NCBI RefSeq assembly: GCF_037969875.1 | Contig: NZ_CP150218.1 | Coordinates: 4,650,001 to 4,714,000 of the forward strand | Reading direction: 5' to 3' | Length of the DNA stretch: 64,000 nt | From: Paenibacillus sp. FSL R7-0337 | GTDB lineage: Bacteria > Bacillota > Bacilli > Paenibacillales > Paenibacillaceae | Part shown: positions 27,005-34,834 of the stretch, in pieces | How the letters are laid out: every line of letters starts with the position of its first letter | Numbering within the stretch: the stretch's first letter is position 1 | Program-made: the position numbers and the translations under genes | Notes under the pieces: model-generated | The model's database searches: none | What the model saw: the letters and a program-made list of their open reading frames with translations, nothing else | What the model was told of the DNA's origin: nothing

Positions 27005-27105
27005 AAATATAAGAATTTATATGTTTCACGCTATACATTATCCTTCTATTTCTCGCTGAAACGGTACCGTCCTTCAAAAGGACGGCAAAGCCGTTTCCAC
27101 TTGTT
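27005..27105. repeat. 101-bp dispersed hairpin repeat, copy 1
   Basis: It starts AAATATAAGAATTTATATG and ends CCGTTTCCACTTGTT. The core is a nested inverted repeat GAAACGG-tACCGTCCTT-caaa-AGGACGG-caaaG-CCGTTTC. Related copies lie at 32678, 46123 and 52552, all in the same orientation. This copy is between the odhAB terminator and the odhB stop. Confidence 0.9.
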
Positions 27106-27143
27106 ATCAGATAAGCGGATGGAGAAACTGTGTGGCCGGAGAC

Positions 27144-28451
27144 TTAGCCTTCCAGCAGCAGGGATTCCGGGTCCTCCAGCAATTCCTTGACTCTGACCAG
27201 GAAGCTGACCGCTTCTGATCCGTCCACGATCCGGTGATCGTAGGACAAGGCGATGTACATCATCGGACGGTTGGCCGTGCGCTCCTCATCCAGCGCGATG
27301 GGGCGCAGCTGGATTTTGTGCATGCCGAGAATGCCGACCTGCGGGGTATTGAGGATCGGTGTGGACAGCAGGGAGCCGAACACTCCGCCGTTCGTGATGG
27401 TGAAGGTTCCACCCTGTAGCTCCGGCAGGCTGAGCGTATTGGCGCGTGCCTTGGAGGCCAGCTCGCCGATCCGCCGCTCAATCTCAGGGAAGCTAAGCCG
27501 GTCGGCATCGCGGACAACCGGTACGACCAGGCCTTCCTTGGCAGCTACGGCAATGCCAATGTCATAATATTTCTTCAGCAGGAGATCTTCTCCGTCGATC
27601 TCGGCATTCAGCATCGGGTAAGCCTTGAGCGCGCCGATGACGGCCTTGGTGAAGAAGGACATGAAGCCGAGTCCGACCTCGTGCTTCTCCTTGAAGGCAT
27701 CCTTGCGGCGCTTGCGGATGTCGAGAATGGCGGTCATGTCCACCTCATTGAAGGTGGTCAGCATCGCGGCCGTCTGCTGCGCTTCGACCAGGCGGCTGGC
27801 AATCGTCAGCCGCCGCCGCGACATGCGCTTGCGCTCGGTGGCTTTGCCGTCCTCGGCGTGCGGCGCCTTGCCCGCTGCCGGCGGCGCGGGCTTCGCCGGC
27901 TCCGGCCGCGCAGCCGGAGCCGCTGGCGCAGCGGCCTGCGGCCCCGCTGCGCCATGACCATCCACATCGGCCTGACCGATCCGGCCGATAGGGTCGCGGG
28001 CACTGACCTCGCCGAGGTCGATGCCCCGCTCCCGTGCCAGCTTGCGCGCCCCCGGCGAAGCCAGGGCCGCAGTGCCTGCCGCCGCACCTTCGGCGGCGGC
28101 TGGAGCCGTTACAGCAGCGGCCGGTTCAGCCGCTGCGGCACTTGCAGCAGCAGCAGGCGCGCTGCCGCCCTGCGGAGCGCTGTCTGCTGCCGGCTTGCTG
28201 GCAGCGCCTGCACCGGCGGCGCTGCCGATGATGCCGATGGCTTCGCCAACGGCAACGTTCTCGCCCGCCTGGCGCAGGATGGAGGAGATGACGCCGTCCT
28301 CCTCCGCACTGATCTCCAGATTGACCTTATCGGTCTCAAGCTCGGCAAGCACATCCCCCTGGCCGACAGTGTCGCCCTCTTTAACCAGCCATTTGTAGAT
28401 CGTTCCTTCGGAAATCGATTCGCCCAAATCGGGTACTTTTATCTCGGACAC
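27144..28451 (-). CDS. odhB: 2-oxoglutarate dehydrogenase E2, dihydrolipoyllysine succinyltransferase
   Basis: The 435-residue protein has an N-terminal lipoyl domain with the lipoylated Lys in ELETDKVNLEI (about residue 42). A long Ala/Pro linker (about 80-135) follows, then an E3/E1-binding domain (SPGARKLARERGIDLGEV). The 2-oxoacid acyltransferase domain (about 205-435) has the catalytic SYDHRIVDGSEAV. Succinyl transfer in the TCA cycle is assigned because odhA lies immediately upstream in the same operon, 59 bases away. The Ala-rich linker raises local G+C strongly and creates many spurious antisense frames. Confidence 0.95.
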   Translation of the reverse strand: MSEIKVPDLGESISEGTIYKWLVKEGDTVGQGDVLAELETDKVNLEISAEEDGVISSILRQAGENVAVGEAIGIIGSAAGAGAASKPAADSAPQGGSAPAAAASAAAAEPAAAVTAPAAAEGAAAGTAALASPGARKLARERGIDLGEVSARDPIGRIGQADVDGHGAAGPQAAAPAAPAARPEPAKPAPPAAGKAPHAEDGKATERKRMSRRRLTIASRLVEAQQTAAMLTTFNEVDMTAILDIRKRRKDAFKEKHEVGLGFMSFFTKAVIGALKAYPMLNAEIDGEDLLLKKYYDIGIAVAAKEGLVVPVVRDADRLSFPEIERRIGELASKARANTLSLPELQGGTFTITNGGVFGSLLSTPILNTPQVGILGMHKIQLRPIALDEERTANRPMMYIALSYDHRIVDGSEAVSFLVRVKELLEDPESLLLEG

Positions 28452-28510
28452 AGGCCGTACCTCCCCAAATATAGTGGTGTGCGTAATATCGGATGACCGC
28501 CTTGCTGTAC

Positions 28511-31378
28511 TCAGGAAGACGGTACAGGTGCTTGCACTGTAGCATTCAATTTCAGGGCTTCCCGGACAATGCGCCGCTGCTCGAAGCTATGGACATCTGC
28601 ATAGCCACTGGCCGGGCTGGAACGGTCCGGACGGCCGATGTACTGGACAGTGACCTTCTGCGGTGCGATGGCGCGCAGCCGGGATTCGGCATACGTCCAG
28701 CCGCCCATATTCTTCGGTTCTTCCTGTACCCAGACGATCTCCTCCAGAGAGCTGAAGCCGCTAAGGTGAGCGCCAAGCTCGCGTTCCGGGAACGGATAGA
28801 GCTGTTCCATGCGCAAAATGTGCAGCCAGGAGAAGTCCTGTCCGCGTGTTGCCTCCAGCTCCGTCTGCAGGTCGATGGCCACCTTGCCGCTGCATACCAC
28901 GAGGCGCTTCACGGCTTCCGGTTTACTGCCGAGCAGCGGCTCGGGAAGAACCGGCTGGAAGGTGCCCGAAGCGAGGTCAGCTCCGGCTGAGGTGCTGCGC
29001 GTGTTACGGATCAGGCTCTTCGGCGCCATGATCACCAGCGGCCGGGCATCCGGTTGTCCGCAGAGTGCGGCCTGACGGCGGAGCAGATGGAAATACTGAG
29101 CAGCAGTGGTCAGGTTGGCTACAGTCCAGTTCTCCTCAGCGGAGAGCTGGAGGAACCGTTCCATTCGGCCGCTGGAATGCTCTGGTCCTTGGCCTTCATA
29201 GCCGTGAGGCAGCAGGATCGTCAGATTGCTGCGCTGCGTCCACTTGGCGCGGCCGGCGGAAATGAACTGGTCAATAATGACCTGAGCGGCATTGGCGAAG
29301 TCGCCGTATTGAGCCTCCCAGATGACGAAGGTCTCCGGTGCGAACACATTATAACCATATTCGAAGCCAAGGACAGAGGCCTCGGACAGCGGACTGTTGT
29401 AGACGCCGAATGAAGCGCCGGCATCACTCAGCTGATGCAGCGGAGCATAGAGTTCCCCGTTCTCGCTGTCATGCAGCACCAGATGACGGTGGGCGAACGT
29501 GCCGCGCTGTGCATCCTGCCCGCTGAGGCGGATCGGCGTGCCATCCTTCAGGATGGTAGCGAAGGCAAGTGTCTCTGCCAGCGCCCAGTCTACCCGCTCT
29601 CCGTCATTCAGCGCATCCTTGCGGCGCTGCAGAATCCGTTCCAGCTTCGGATAGACCTTGAAGCCGGCCGGTACGCGCAGCAGCTCACGGTTAATCTCCT
29701 GCAGACCGGCAAGAGGGAAGGCAGTCGGACGCTGCTGGGGACTGTCGTTATCCAGCGCGACGGCGGTTTTGGACTCCGCATTCTTGTGCTTGCCTTCCTT
29801 CATCTGGTCAAAGGCCTGCTGGAGGACGCTCTCTGCCTCGGCAATCATGTTCTTCAGATCATCTGCTGTAATTACCTTCTCGCGCTCCAGGCGTTCTGCA
29901 TAAGCGCGGTACACAGTAGGGTGGTTACGCACTTTGCCGTACACAATCGGCTGGGTGGTCTCAGGATCATCCATTTCATTATGCCCGTGGCGGCGGTAGC
30001 CGATCAGATCAATCAGGAAGTCCTTCTTGAACATATGGCGGTAAGCACTGGCCAGACGTACTGCGGCAATGCAGGCTTCCGGGTCATCGGCATTGACATG
30101 CACGACCGGAATCTCATACCCTTTGGCCAAGTCGCTGGCATAATGGGTGGAGCGGGAATCCTCGCTCTCTGTGGTGAATCCGATCCGGTTGTTGACGATA
30201 ATATGCACGGTGCCGCCATTCTGATAACCCTGCAATTTGCCGATATTAAGCGTCTCAGCGACAATGCCCTCTCCAGGGAAGGCGGCATCGCCGTGCATCA
30301 GCACAGCCATGGCCTTGCTTGTGTTCAGCTTAGGCAGTCCCGGATCGTTGCGCTCTTCCTGTGCGGCGCGTGTGAAGCCCTCGACGACAGGGTTGACGAA
30401 TTCAAGATGGCTCGGGTTATTGGCCAGTGTGATCCGGGTGCGCACGGTCTCGCCTTCGCGGACGGCACGGTCAGCCCCGAGATGATACTTCACATCACCG
30501 CTCCAGCCGTAGGTCACGCCCATGGAGCCTTCCGAAGGGAACAGTTCCTTGTTCGGCGAATGATGGAATTCCGAGAAAATAATATCATAAGGCTTGCCCA
30601 GAATATGAGCCAGCACATTAAGTCTTCCGCGGTGGGCCATGCCCATCAGGATATGCTCTGCGCCGTCATGCGCGGCGGCCCGCACAATCTCATCCAGCAT
30701 CGGCACGAGGGCATCATTGCCCTCCAGGCTGAACCGCTTTTGGCCGACGAAGGTCTTGTGCAGGAAGGTCTCGAAATGCTCCACCTGAACCAGCCGCTTC
30801 AGCAGCTCTTTGCGCTCTGTATTATTCAGCGGGGCAGGGGAGGTCATCGATTCCGCCTGGCTGTTGAGCCAGCGCAGCTCGCGTTCATCATGCACATGCC
30901 CGAATTCATAGGCAATGGTCTGGGTATAGGCCTGACGCATTCTGTGGACGGCATCCATCGCGGTATGCACATCTGCAGGGGCATTATCCCAGATCAGCGA
31001 AGCGGGCAGAGCATTAAGATCCTCGCGGGTAAGCTCGTAGGTCTCCAGTTCCAGCCATTTGGCCATCGGGTTCTTGCTGCGCTCCAGCGGGTCAATGTCT
31101 GCGGCCATATGGCCATATATTCGAATATTGGCGATCAGCTTCGAGGCCTTGACAGCCTTCTTGAGCCACTCGGCATCTGCTGATACGGCAGGCCTTGGAG
31201 CCCTCTCGGCATCGGGTGCCAGTGGAGGGGGGCCGGATACGGTGAAGAGATCGCGGTAATGTTGTTCAACAGAAGAGGGGTCCTTGACAAATTGCTCATA
31301 TCTTTCTTGGATGTAGCCCAGATTGGGGCCGTAGTATTTGCTCCATACTGTGTCGTTATAGGGCTCTTTGACTGCCAT
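28511..31378 (-). CDS. odhA: 2-oxoglutarate dehydrogenase E1
   Basis: The 955-residue thiamine-diphosphate enzyme is of full family length. It has the N-terminal E2-docking segment (GPNLGYIQERYEQF) and the ThDP region MGMAHRGRLNVLAHILGK. The Mg/ThDP motif is MHGDAAFPGEGIVAETLN and later NNRIGFT. LSGQDAQRGTFAHRH is in the transketolase-like pyrimidine domain, and LLPHGYEGQGPEHSS is also present. It oxidatively decarboxylates 2-oxoglutarate with OdhB and E3 (not in the window). RBS AGGAGGAC precedes the ATG. Confidence 0.96.
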   Translation of the reverse strand: MAVKEPYNDTVWSKYYGPNLGYIQERYEQFVKDPSSVEQHYRDLFTVSGPPPLAPDAERAPRPAVSADAEWLKKAVKASKLIANIRIYGHMAADIDPLERSKNPMAKWLELETYELTREDLNALPASLIWDNAPADVHTAMDAVHRMRQAYTQTIAYEFGHVHDERELRWLNSQAESMTSPAPLNNTERKELLKRLVQVEHFETFLHKTFVGQKRFSLEGNDALVPMLDEIVRAAAHDGAEHILMGMAHRGRLNVLAHILGKPYDIIFSEFHHSPNKELFPSEGSMGVTYGWSGDVKYHLGADRAVREGETVRTRITLANNPSHLEFVNPVVEGFTRAAQEERNDPGLPKLNTSKAMAVLMHGDAAFPGEGIVAETLNIGKLQGYQNGGTVHIIVNNRIGFTTESEDSRSTHYASDLAKGYEIPVVHVNADDPEACIAAVRLASAYRHMFKKDFLIDLIGYRRHGHNEMDDPETTQPIVYGKVRNHPTVYRAYAERLEREKVITADDLKNMIAEAESVLQQAFDQMKEGKHKNAESKTAVALDNDSPQQRPTAFPLAGLQEINRELLRVPAGFKVYPKLERILQRRKDALNDGERVDWALAETLAFATILKDGTPIRLSGQDAQRGTFAHRHLVLHDSENGELYAPLHQLSDAGASFGVYNSPLSEASVLGFEYGYNVFAPETFVIWEAQYGDFANAAQVIIDQFISAGRAKWTQRSNLTILLPHGYEGQGPEHSSGRMERFLQLSAEENWTVANLTTAAQYFHLLRRQAALCGQPDARPLVIMAPKSLIRNTRSTSAGADLASGTFQPVLPEPLLGSKPEAVKRLVVCSGKVAIDLQTELEATRGQDFSWLHILRMEQLYPFPERELGAHLSGFSSLEEIVWVQEEPKNMGGWTYAESRLRAIAPQKVTVQYIGRPDRSSPASGYADVHSFEQRRIVREALKLNATVQAPVPSS

Positions 31379-31811
31379 GAATAGGTCCTCCTAACGGATA
31401 AACTCCACGCGAGGCATCCAGTGTGCCACTTGGCGGAGCTGCAAATGTTTGCGGTTTCATTCTCATCCTATTGTGCTACTTTCCGGCGGGGTAATCAATT
31501 CATACTTTCGGTCAATCCGTTCGCAATTCGGCATGATTCATTACAGTATTCATACGGAACTATCATAAATAGAAATAAATCCATATCACTGTCCGTTATC
31601 TATACAGATGGGTAATTGTCTCTATACGATGTTGCGTGGTGCGGTAAAGCGGAGTAGTTAGAGTTCCCTTTAGCATAATTAAACTATTACTTAGGGTTTG
31701 AACTTGGAACTGGAAATATTTATACAAGTCGCTGGCAATTTCAGCTAAGTTTCCTCACATTTTATCATAAAAAAATTCCAGAAAACGACACACTAATCGC
31801 GTATGATCTTG
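31379..31811. other. Divergent intergenic region odhA / sinI leader
   Basis: This stretch of about 430 bases has no credible gene. It must hold the odhA promoter on the minus strand. I see no riboswitch or clear operator in it. Confidence 0.4.
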
Positions 31812-31817
31812 TATAAT
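31812..31817 (+). promoter_or_regulatory. -10 element of the riboswitch-sinI transcript
   Basis: TATAAT, preceded by TTG, lies about 60 bases before the aptamer. The -35 is weak. Between it and the aptamer lies a hairpin ATCCTTTC/GAAAGGGT (31855-31875). Confidence 0.5.
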
Positions 31818-31872
31818 GTTATTGCGGAGAACGGTTTCATCGATTCTTGCCAGATCCTTTCATGATGGAAAG

Positions 31873-31978
31873 GGTCCAGTAAAAGGTAAACCTGCCGAAA
31901 GACAGGGGCACAAAGTCTCGGATCTAACGTAGAGATACTACAAAGTAGCAATACTACTATGATGGCCGGACTGCCTGG
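31873..31978 (+). ncRNA. c-di-GMP-I (GEMM-I) riboswitch
   Basis: The conserved core is present in order. AGGTAAACC is followed by a stem CCTG/CAGG capped by a GAAA tetraloop (CCGAAAG). GGGGCACAAAGTC is the counterpart of consensus GGGACGCAAAGCC, with CGGATCTAA, a variable arm (GTAGAGATACTAC... region) and the closing ATGATGGCCGGACTGCC. The tetraloop and its receptor arrangement fits class I. There is no terminator between it and the next start; the AGGAGG of sinI begins 16 bases after the aptamer, so translational control is likely. Confidence 0.88.
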
Positions 31979-32006
31979 GGACGCGAAAATTCTAGGAGGA
32001 GATTTC

Positions 32007-32156
32007 TTGGATATGTCCAACCAGGGGAATGACGAGCTGCAGGCAGTAGATCTGGATTTAGAATGGGTGCACTTGCTGATGTCTGCCAAGCAGGCGGGGA
32101 TCGCGGCGGAGGATATCCGCCGGTTTCTAAGTGAAAAGGCACTCCAGGCGATGTAA
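32007..32156 (+). CDS. sinI: SinI-type antirepressor, 49 residues
   Basis: The key segment LDLEWVHLLMSAKQAGI continues AAEDIRRFL and aligns closely with B. subtilis SinI LDQEWVELMVEAKEANISPEEIRKYL, the helix pair that binds SinR. The start is taken as TTG at 32007 because AGGAGG lies 7 bases upstream; the in-frame ATG at 32013 is 13 bases away. It directly follows the c-di-GMP riboswitch. SinI sequesters SinR and thereby relieves repression of matrix genes. Unlike B. subtilis, sinI and sinR here are convergent and not in tandem. Confidence 0.85.
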   Translation: MDMSNQGNDELQAVDLDLEWVHLLMSAKQAGIAAEDIRRFLSEKALQAM

Positions 32157-32182
32157 GGGCGGTCATCATTGTTAGGATACAT

Positions 32183-32223
32183 ACAGAAAAGGCACAGCGT
32201 CCGGTACGCTGTGCCTTTTCTGT
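32183..32223. terminator. Bidirectional terminator between sinI and sinR
   Basis: A very long stem, ACAGAAAAGGCACAGCGT / ACGCTGTGCCTTTTCTGT, has A and T tracts on both sides and serves both convergent genes. Confidence 0.9.
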
Positions 32224-32302
32224 ATGCCGCTTGAAAGAATGCCCTCGCCGAAGGCGGCCTCCCTGCCGTGCGGAGTCTTCCTTGAGGCATACGATGCTAC
32301 GT

Positions 32303-32647
32303 CTAGTTGTCCTTTTGTTCCATGCGCCATTTCTGGTAATCGAGGAATTCCTTGAATTCGCGTTTGCTTATACCGGAGGCCATAGCCTCCTGAACCAGCC
32401 GGAACCATTCCCCGTCCAGTGCCTGTTCTTCCGTCTCTGCCAGTCCGCCATACAGCAGTACATGAATGGATACCTGAAGCGCGTCTGCGATTTTTTCGAT
32501 GAATTGAATGGAGGGGTTGGATTGAATATTCCGTTCCACATTACTGAGGTATGATTTCGCCACATCAGCCTTATCCGCAAGCTCGGATAGCGAATAGCCC
32601 TTCTCCAGCCGGAGTTTGTGGATGCGGCTTCCCATAGTATCTGACAC
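32303..32647 (-). CDS. sinR: SinR-type biofilm master repressor
   Basis: The 114-residue protein is closely similar to B. subtilis SinR over its length. The XRE helix-turn-helix reads EKGYSLSELADKADVAKSYL with SNVERNIQSNPSIQFIEKIA. The C-terminal multimerisation/SinI-binding hook is ISKREFKEFLDYQKWRMEQK. It represses matrix operons; two matching operators lie upstream of the tapA-like/sipW/tasA operon 3.5 kb away. A diverged copy of the 101-bp hairpin repeat lies just upstream of its start. Confidence 0.95.
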   Translation of the reverse strand: MSDTMGSRIHKLRLEKGYSLSELADKADVAKSYLSNVERNIQSNPSIQFIEKIADALQVSIHVLLYGGLAETEEQALDGEWFRLVQEAMASGISKREFKEFLDYQKWRMEQKDN

Positions 32648-32677
32648 GATTACAACGCCCTCCGTACTTTTTTGGTA

Positions 32678-32777
32678 AAAGATAAGAAGTGATATGCTTC
32701 GCGCTATACCGTAGCCCTATCTTTCTCGCAGAAACGGTGCCGCTCTTTAAAAAGAAGACAAAGCCGTTTCCACTTGT
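32678..32777. repeat. Dispersed hairpin repeat, copy 2 (diverged)
   Basis: It has the same design as the copy at 27005, including AAACGG ... GCCGTTTCCACTTGT, but the inner stem is degraded (GCCGCTCTTT/AAGAAGAC). It lies between the sinR start and the matrix operon terminator. Confidence 0.8.
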
Positions 32778-32838
32778 CAGTATAACAAAAATCTGCAAAT
32801 CGGACAAAAATCCTTGAACCCGGAAGCGGGGAAAAGGA

Positions 32839-32876
32839 AACGGCATACCCGGCCCGGATGGGGGAGGATATGCCGT
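32839..32876 (-). terminator. Terminator of the matrix operon
   Basis: On the minus strand ACGGCATA pairs with TATGCCGT, followed by TTTCCTTTT. Confidence 0.7.
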
Positions 32877-32902
32877 TCTTGATCGATAAATGCAGCTTTG
32901 GC

Positions 32903-33493
32903 CTACTTGGCTTCTCCCACTCCTTGAAGTGCATCGAAGGTCCAGTTCAATGCTAAGCCGTCACCCTGGAAAATATTCTGATCGAGCGTATTGTCCACGA
33001 ACTCGAAGGCGATCTTGAAGGTCTTGGACCCGGCTGCGGCAATCCCTCCCGGCAGTATACCTGCTGCTACGAGATCGTAGCTGGGGGTGTTTTTCAGATC
33101 CTTCAGGGAGATCTCGGACAGCACATGACCGCTTAATGAACCGCCGGTGTAAGAATTATCGAGGAGCTTGACCTTGAAGTGATCTCCGAGATCCTGGCCT
33201 GCGTTATCGCCCTTGGCATCGGTCACGGTGTAAGTGGTGGCAAGCTTGAGGAATTTGATATCCAGTGTGCCGTCATTGGACAAGGTGAAGGTGCGGACGG
33301 TATAGTCTCCCGGCTTCAGATTCGTCAACGCTACCGGAGTATTGAAGGAAGAGCCAAGCTTCAGCGTACCTGCGGCGAAGGTTGCCGTGCTGGTGGCTGT
33401 GGAGCTGAAGTAAGCGAACGTGCCCCCGCCGATTAAAGACAAACCCAGTGCTGCTGATGCTACGCCAAGACCCAATGTTTTTTTGATACCCAT
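32903..33493 (-). CDS. TasA/CalY-family matrix protein (second copy)
   Basis: The 196-residue secreted protein has an N-terminus MGIKKTLGLGVASAALGLSL followed by IGGGTFAYFSSTATST, the signal-peptide type cleaved by SipW. The body has TasA/camelysin features (NLKPGDYTVRTFTLSNDGTLDIKFL). It should form extracellular amyloid-like fibres. It is a paralogue of the upstream gene, with near-identical signal sequence, and is the last gene of the operon. RBS GAGGAGG lies before the ATG. Confidence 0.9.
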   Translation of the reverse strand: MGIKKTLGLGVASAALGLSLIGGGTFAYFSSTATSTATFAAGTLKLGSSFNTPVALTNLKPGDYTVRTFTLSNDGTLDIKFLKLATTYTVTDAKGDNAGQDLGDHFKVKLLDNSYTGGSLSGHVLSEISLKDLKNTPSYDLVAAGILPGGIAAAGSKTFKIAFEFVDNTLDQNIFQGDGLALNWTFDALQGVGEAK

Positions 33494-33532
33494 GATTAAT
33501 TTCCTCCTCGAATGGTTTGTTTTGTTGGTAAA

Positions 33533-34129
33533 TTATTTGAGACTGCCTTTTTCCTGGTTGGCTTCAAAATTCAGCGTCAGCGCAAGCGTATCGCCCTGAT
33601 AATAGTTCTGCGGCTGGAGAGTCTCCTTGAAGGCGAATTGAATGAGCAGATTATCGGAGGTTCCGGCTTTAATGCCGGACTTCTCTCCGCCCAGGATCGC
33701 TCCGAGAATTCCCCGGGCCACCAGATCGGGACTCTGCTTCTCCAAATCGGCCAGCGAGATGACCAGAAGCGGCGCTTCTTGCTTATCCTTGTTCGCGAGG
33801 AAGGTCACAATAATATCATCCTTGAAATTATGGGAGCCGTTGTCTCCCAGAGCGTCTGTAATGGCCGATGAGGTGCGCAGCACTACTTTGGGAATGTTAA
33901 GCGTCCCGTCATTTATAAGCTTGAAATCTCTTAAGATGCTGTCTCCCGGCTTGAGGTTGCTGAGATTAACAATGACAGAGGGATCAGACTTCAGTGATAA
34001 AGTTCCGTTGTTAAAAGAAGATGAGGTAGTAGAGGTGCTGCTGAAGTAAGCGAAGGTGCCTCCGCCGACCAGGGTCAAGCCTAATGCTGCCGATACAACG
34101 CCGAGACCTAATGTTTTTTTGACGTTCAT
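33533..34129 (-). CDS. TasA/CalY-family matrix protein (first copy)
   Basis: The 198-residue protein has the SipW-type signal MNVKKTLGLGVVSAALGLTL with GGGTFAYFSSTST. It has the same LKPGDSILRDFKLINDGTLNIPKV block as its paralogue and the ending YYQGDTLALTLNFEA. The start at 34129 is taken because the frame upstream (to 34234) is not protein-like and GAGGGATG precedes this ATG. It lies downstream of sipW, as in Bacillus sipW-tasA. The two copies may form mixed fibres. Confidence 0.9.
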   Translation of the reverse strand: MNVKKTLGLGVVSAALGLTLVGGGTFAYFSSTSTTSSSFNNGTLSLKSDPSVIVNLSNLKPGDSILRDFKLINDGTLNIPKVVLRTSSAITDALGDNGSHNFKDDIIVTFLANKDKQEAPLLVISLADLEKQSPDLVARGILGAILGGEKSGIKAGTSDNLLIQFAFKETLQPQNYYQGDTLALTLNFEANQEKGSLK

Positions 34130-34233
34130 TTGTTCATCCCTCTCTCTTATGAGTCTGGTTTGTGCATAGCCGGGGCTTCCGGCAAGCTGTATTGTGGCTC
34201 CGCGTTTCGTAAACGGGAGAGGACAATTGATCA

Positions 34234-34833
34234 TTATACGAGGTCAGTCACAGTATCCGGCCCGCCGCCGTTGTTTGCGGAAGACGAGAAGTTCTTCTTT
34301 TCAAGTGCCGCAACGGCCTTCCAGGAAGAATACAGCGCGTAGAGGAGCAGAAGCAGTCCGGGAATAATCATCAGCACTACGCTTCCGGCTTTGGAGACTG
34401 CGAAGCTCATGGCATAGCCCACATAGGGGACGGTCACGCCGGTGTACTCACCTACCACATTCGTGGAACTGACGGCGGCGGTGTCGGCTGAATCATTATT
34501 GTCGCCCTTGGTGGTGTAGCTGGCTTCCCCCAGAGCACTGTTCAGCTCAGCATCGACCACGCGGTGGGTGATCAGAATATTATCGGGATTCAAAAAAGTG
34601 ATCACATCACCCTTCTGGAAACGGCTCATGTCTCCGCCCGGCTTAATGGCCACAATGGAACCGGTCTGTATGCCGGGCTCCATGGAGCCGGATAATACCG
34701 TCTTGATCTGGTAGCCGAAGAAAGAGGGCTCGCCGCCGGAGGCTTTGGAGATCACAACGGCTGTGATCAGCACCAGGAACACCATCAGAATTAGTGTGGA
34801 GATTATCGTGCCCGCTATTTTACGGATGCGCAT
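34234..34833 (-). CDS. sipW: Signal peptidase I, ER-type (SipW)
   Basis: The 199-residue protein has an N-terminal membrane helix (about 8-30). The catalytic Ser is in VLSGSMEPGI (about residue 49), with His instead of Lys in NILITHRVVDAE, the archaeal/ER-type Ser-His dyad of SipW. A C-terminal helix (about 152-175, VLMIIPGLLLLLYALY) is also present. It processes the TasA-type precursors encoded just downstream and probably the TapA-like protein upstream. It starts 1 base after the upstream gene's stop. Confidence 0.93.
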   Translation of the reverse strand: MRIRKIAGTIISTLILMVFLVLITAVVISKASGGEPSFFGYQIKTVLSGSMEPGIQTGSIVAIKPGGDMSRFQKGDVITFLNPDNILITHRVVDAELNSALGEASYTTKGDNNDSADTAAVSSTNVVGEYTGVTVPYVGYAMSFAVSKAGSVVLMIIPGLLLLLYALYSSWKAVAALEKKNFSSSANNGGGPDTVTDLV

Positions 34834-34834
34834 C

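Noticed and set aside
29435..31183. 582-codon open frame on the plus strand
   Set aside because: It is fully antisense to odhA, whose motifs are intact; no independent support.
31379..31811. Riboswitch or small gene upstream of odhA
   Set aside because: No conserved RNA core and only short frames without RBS were found.
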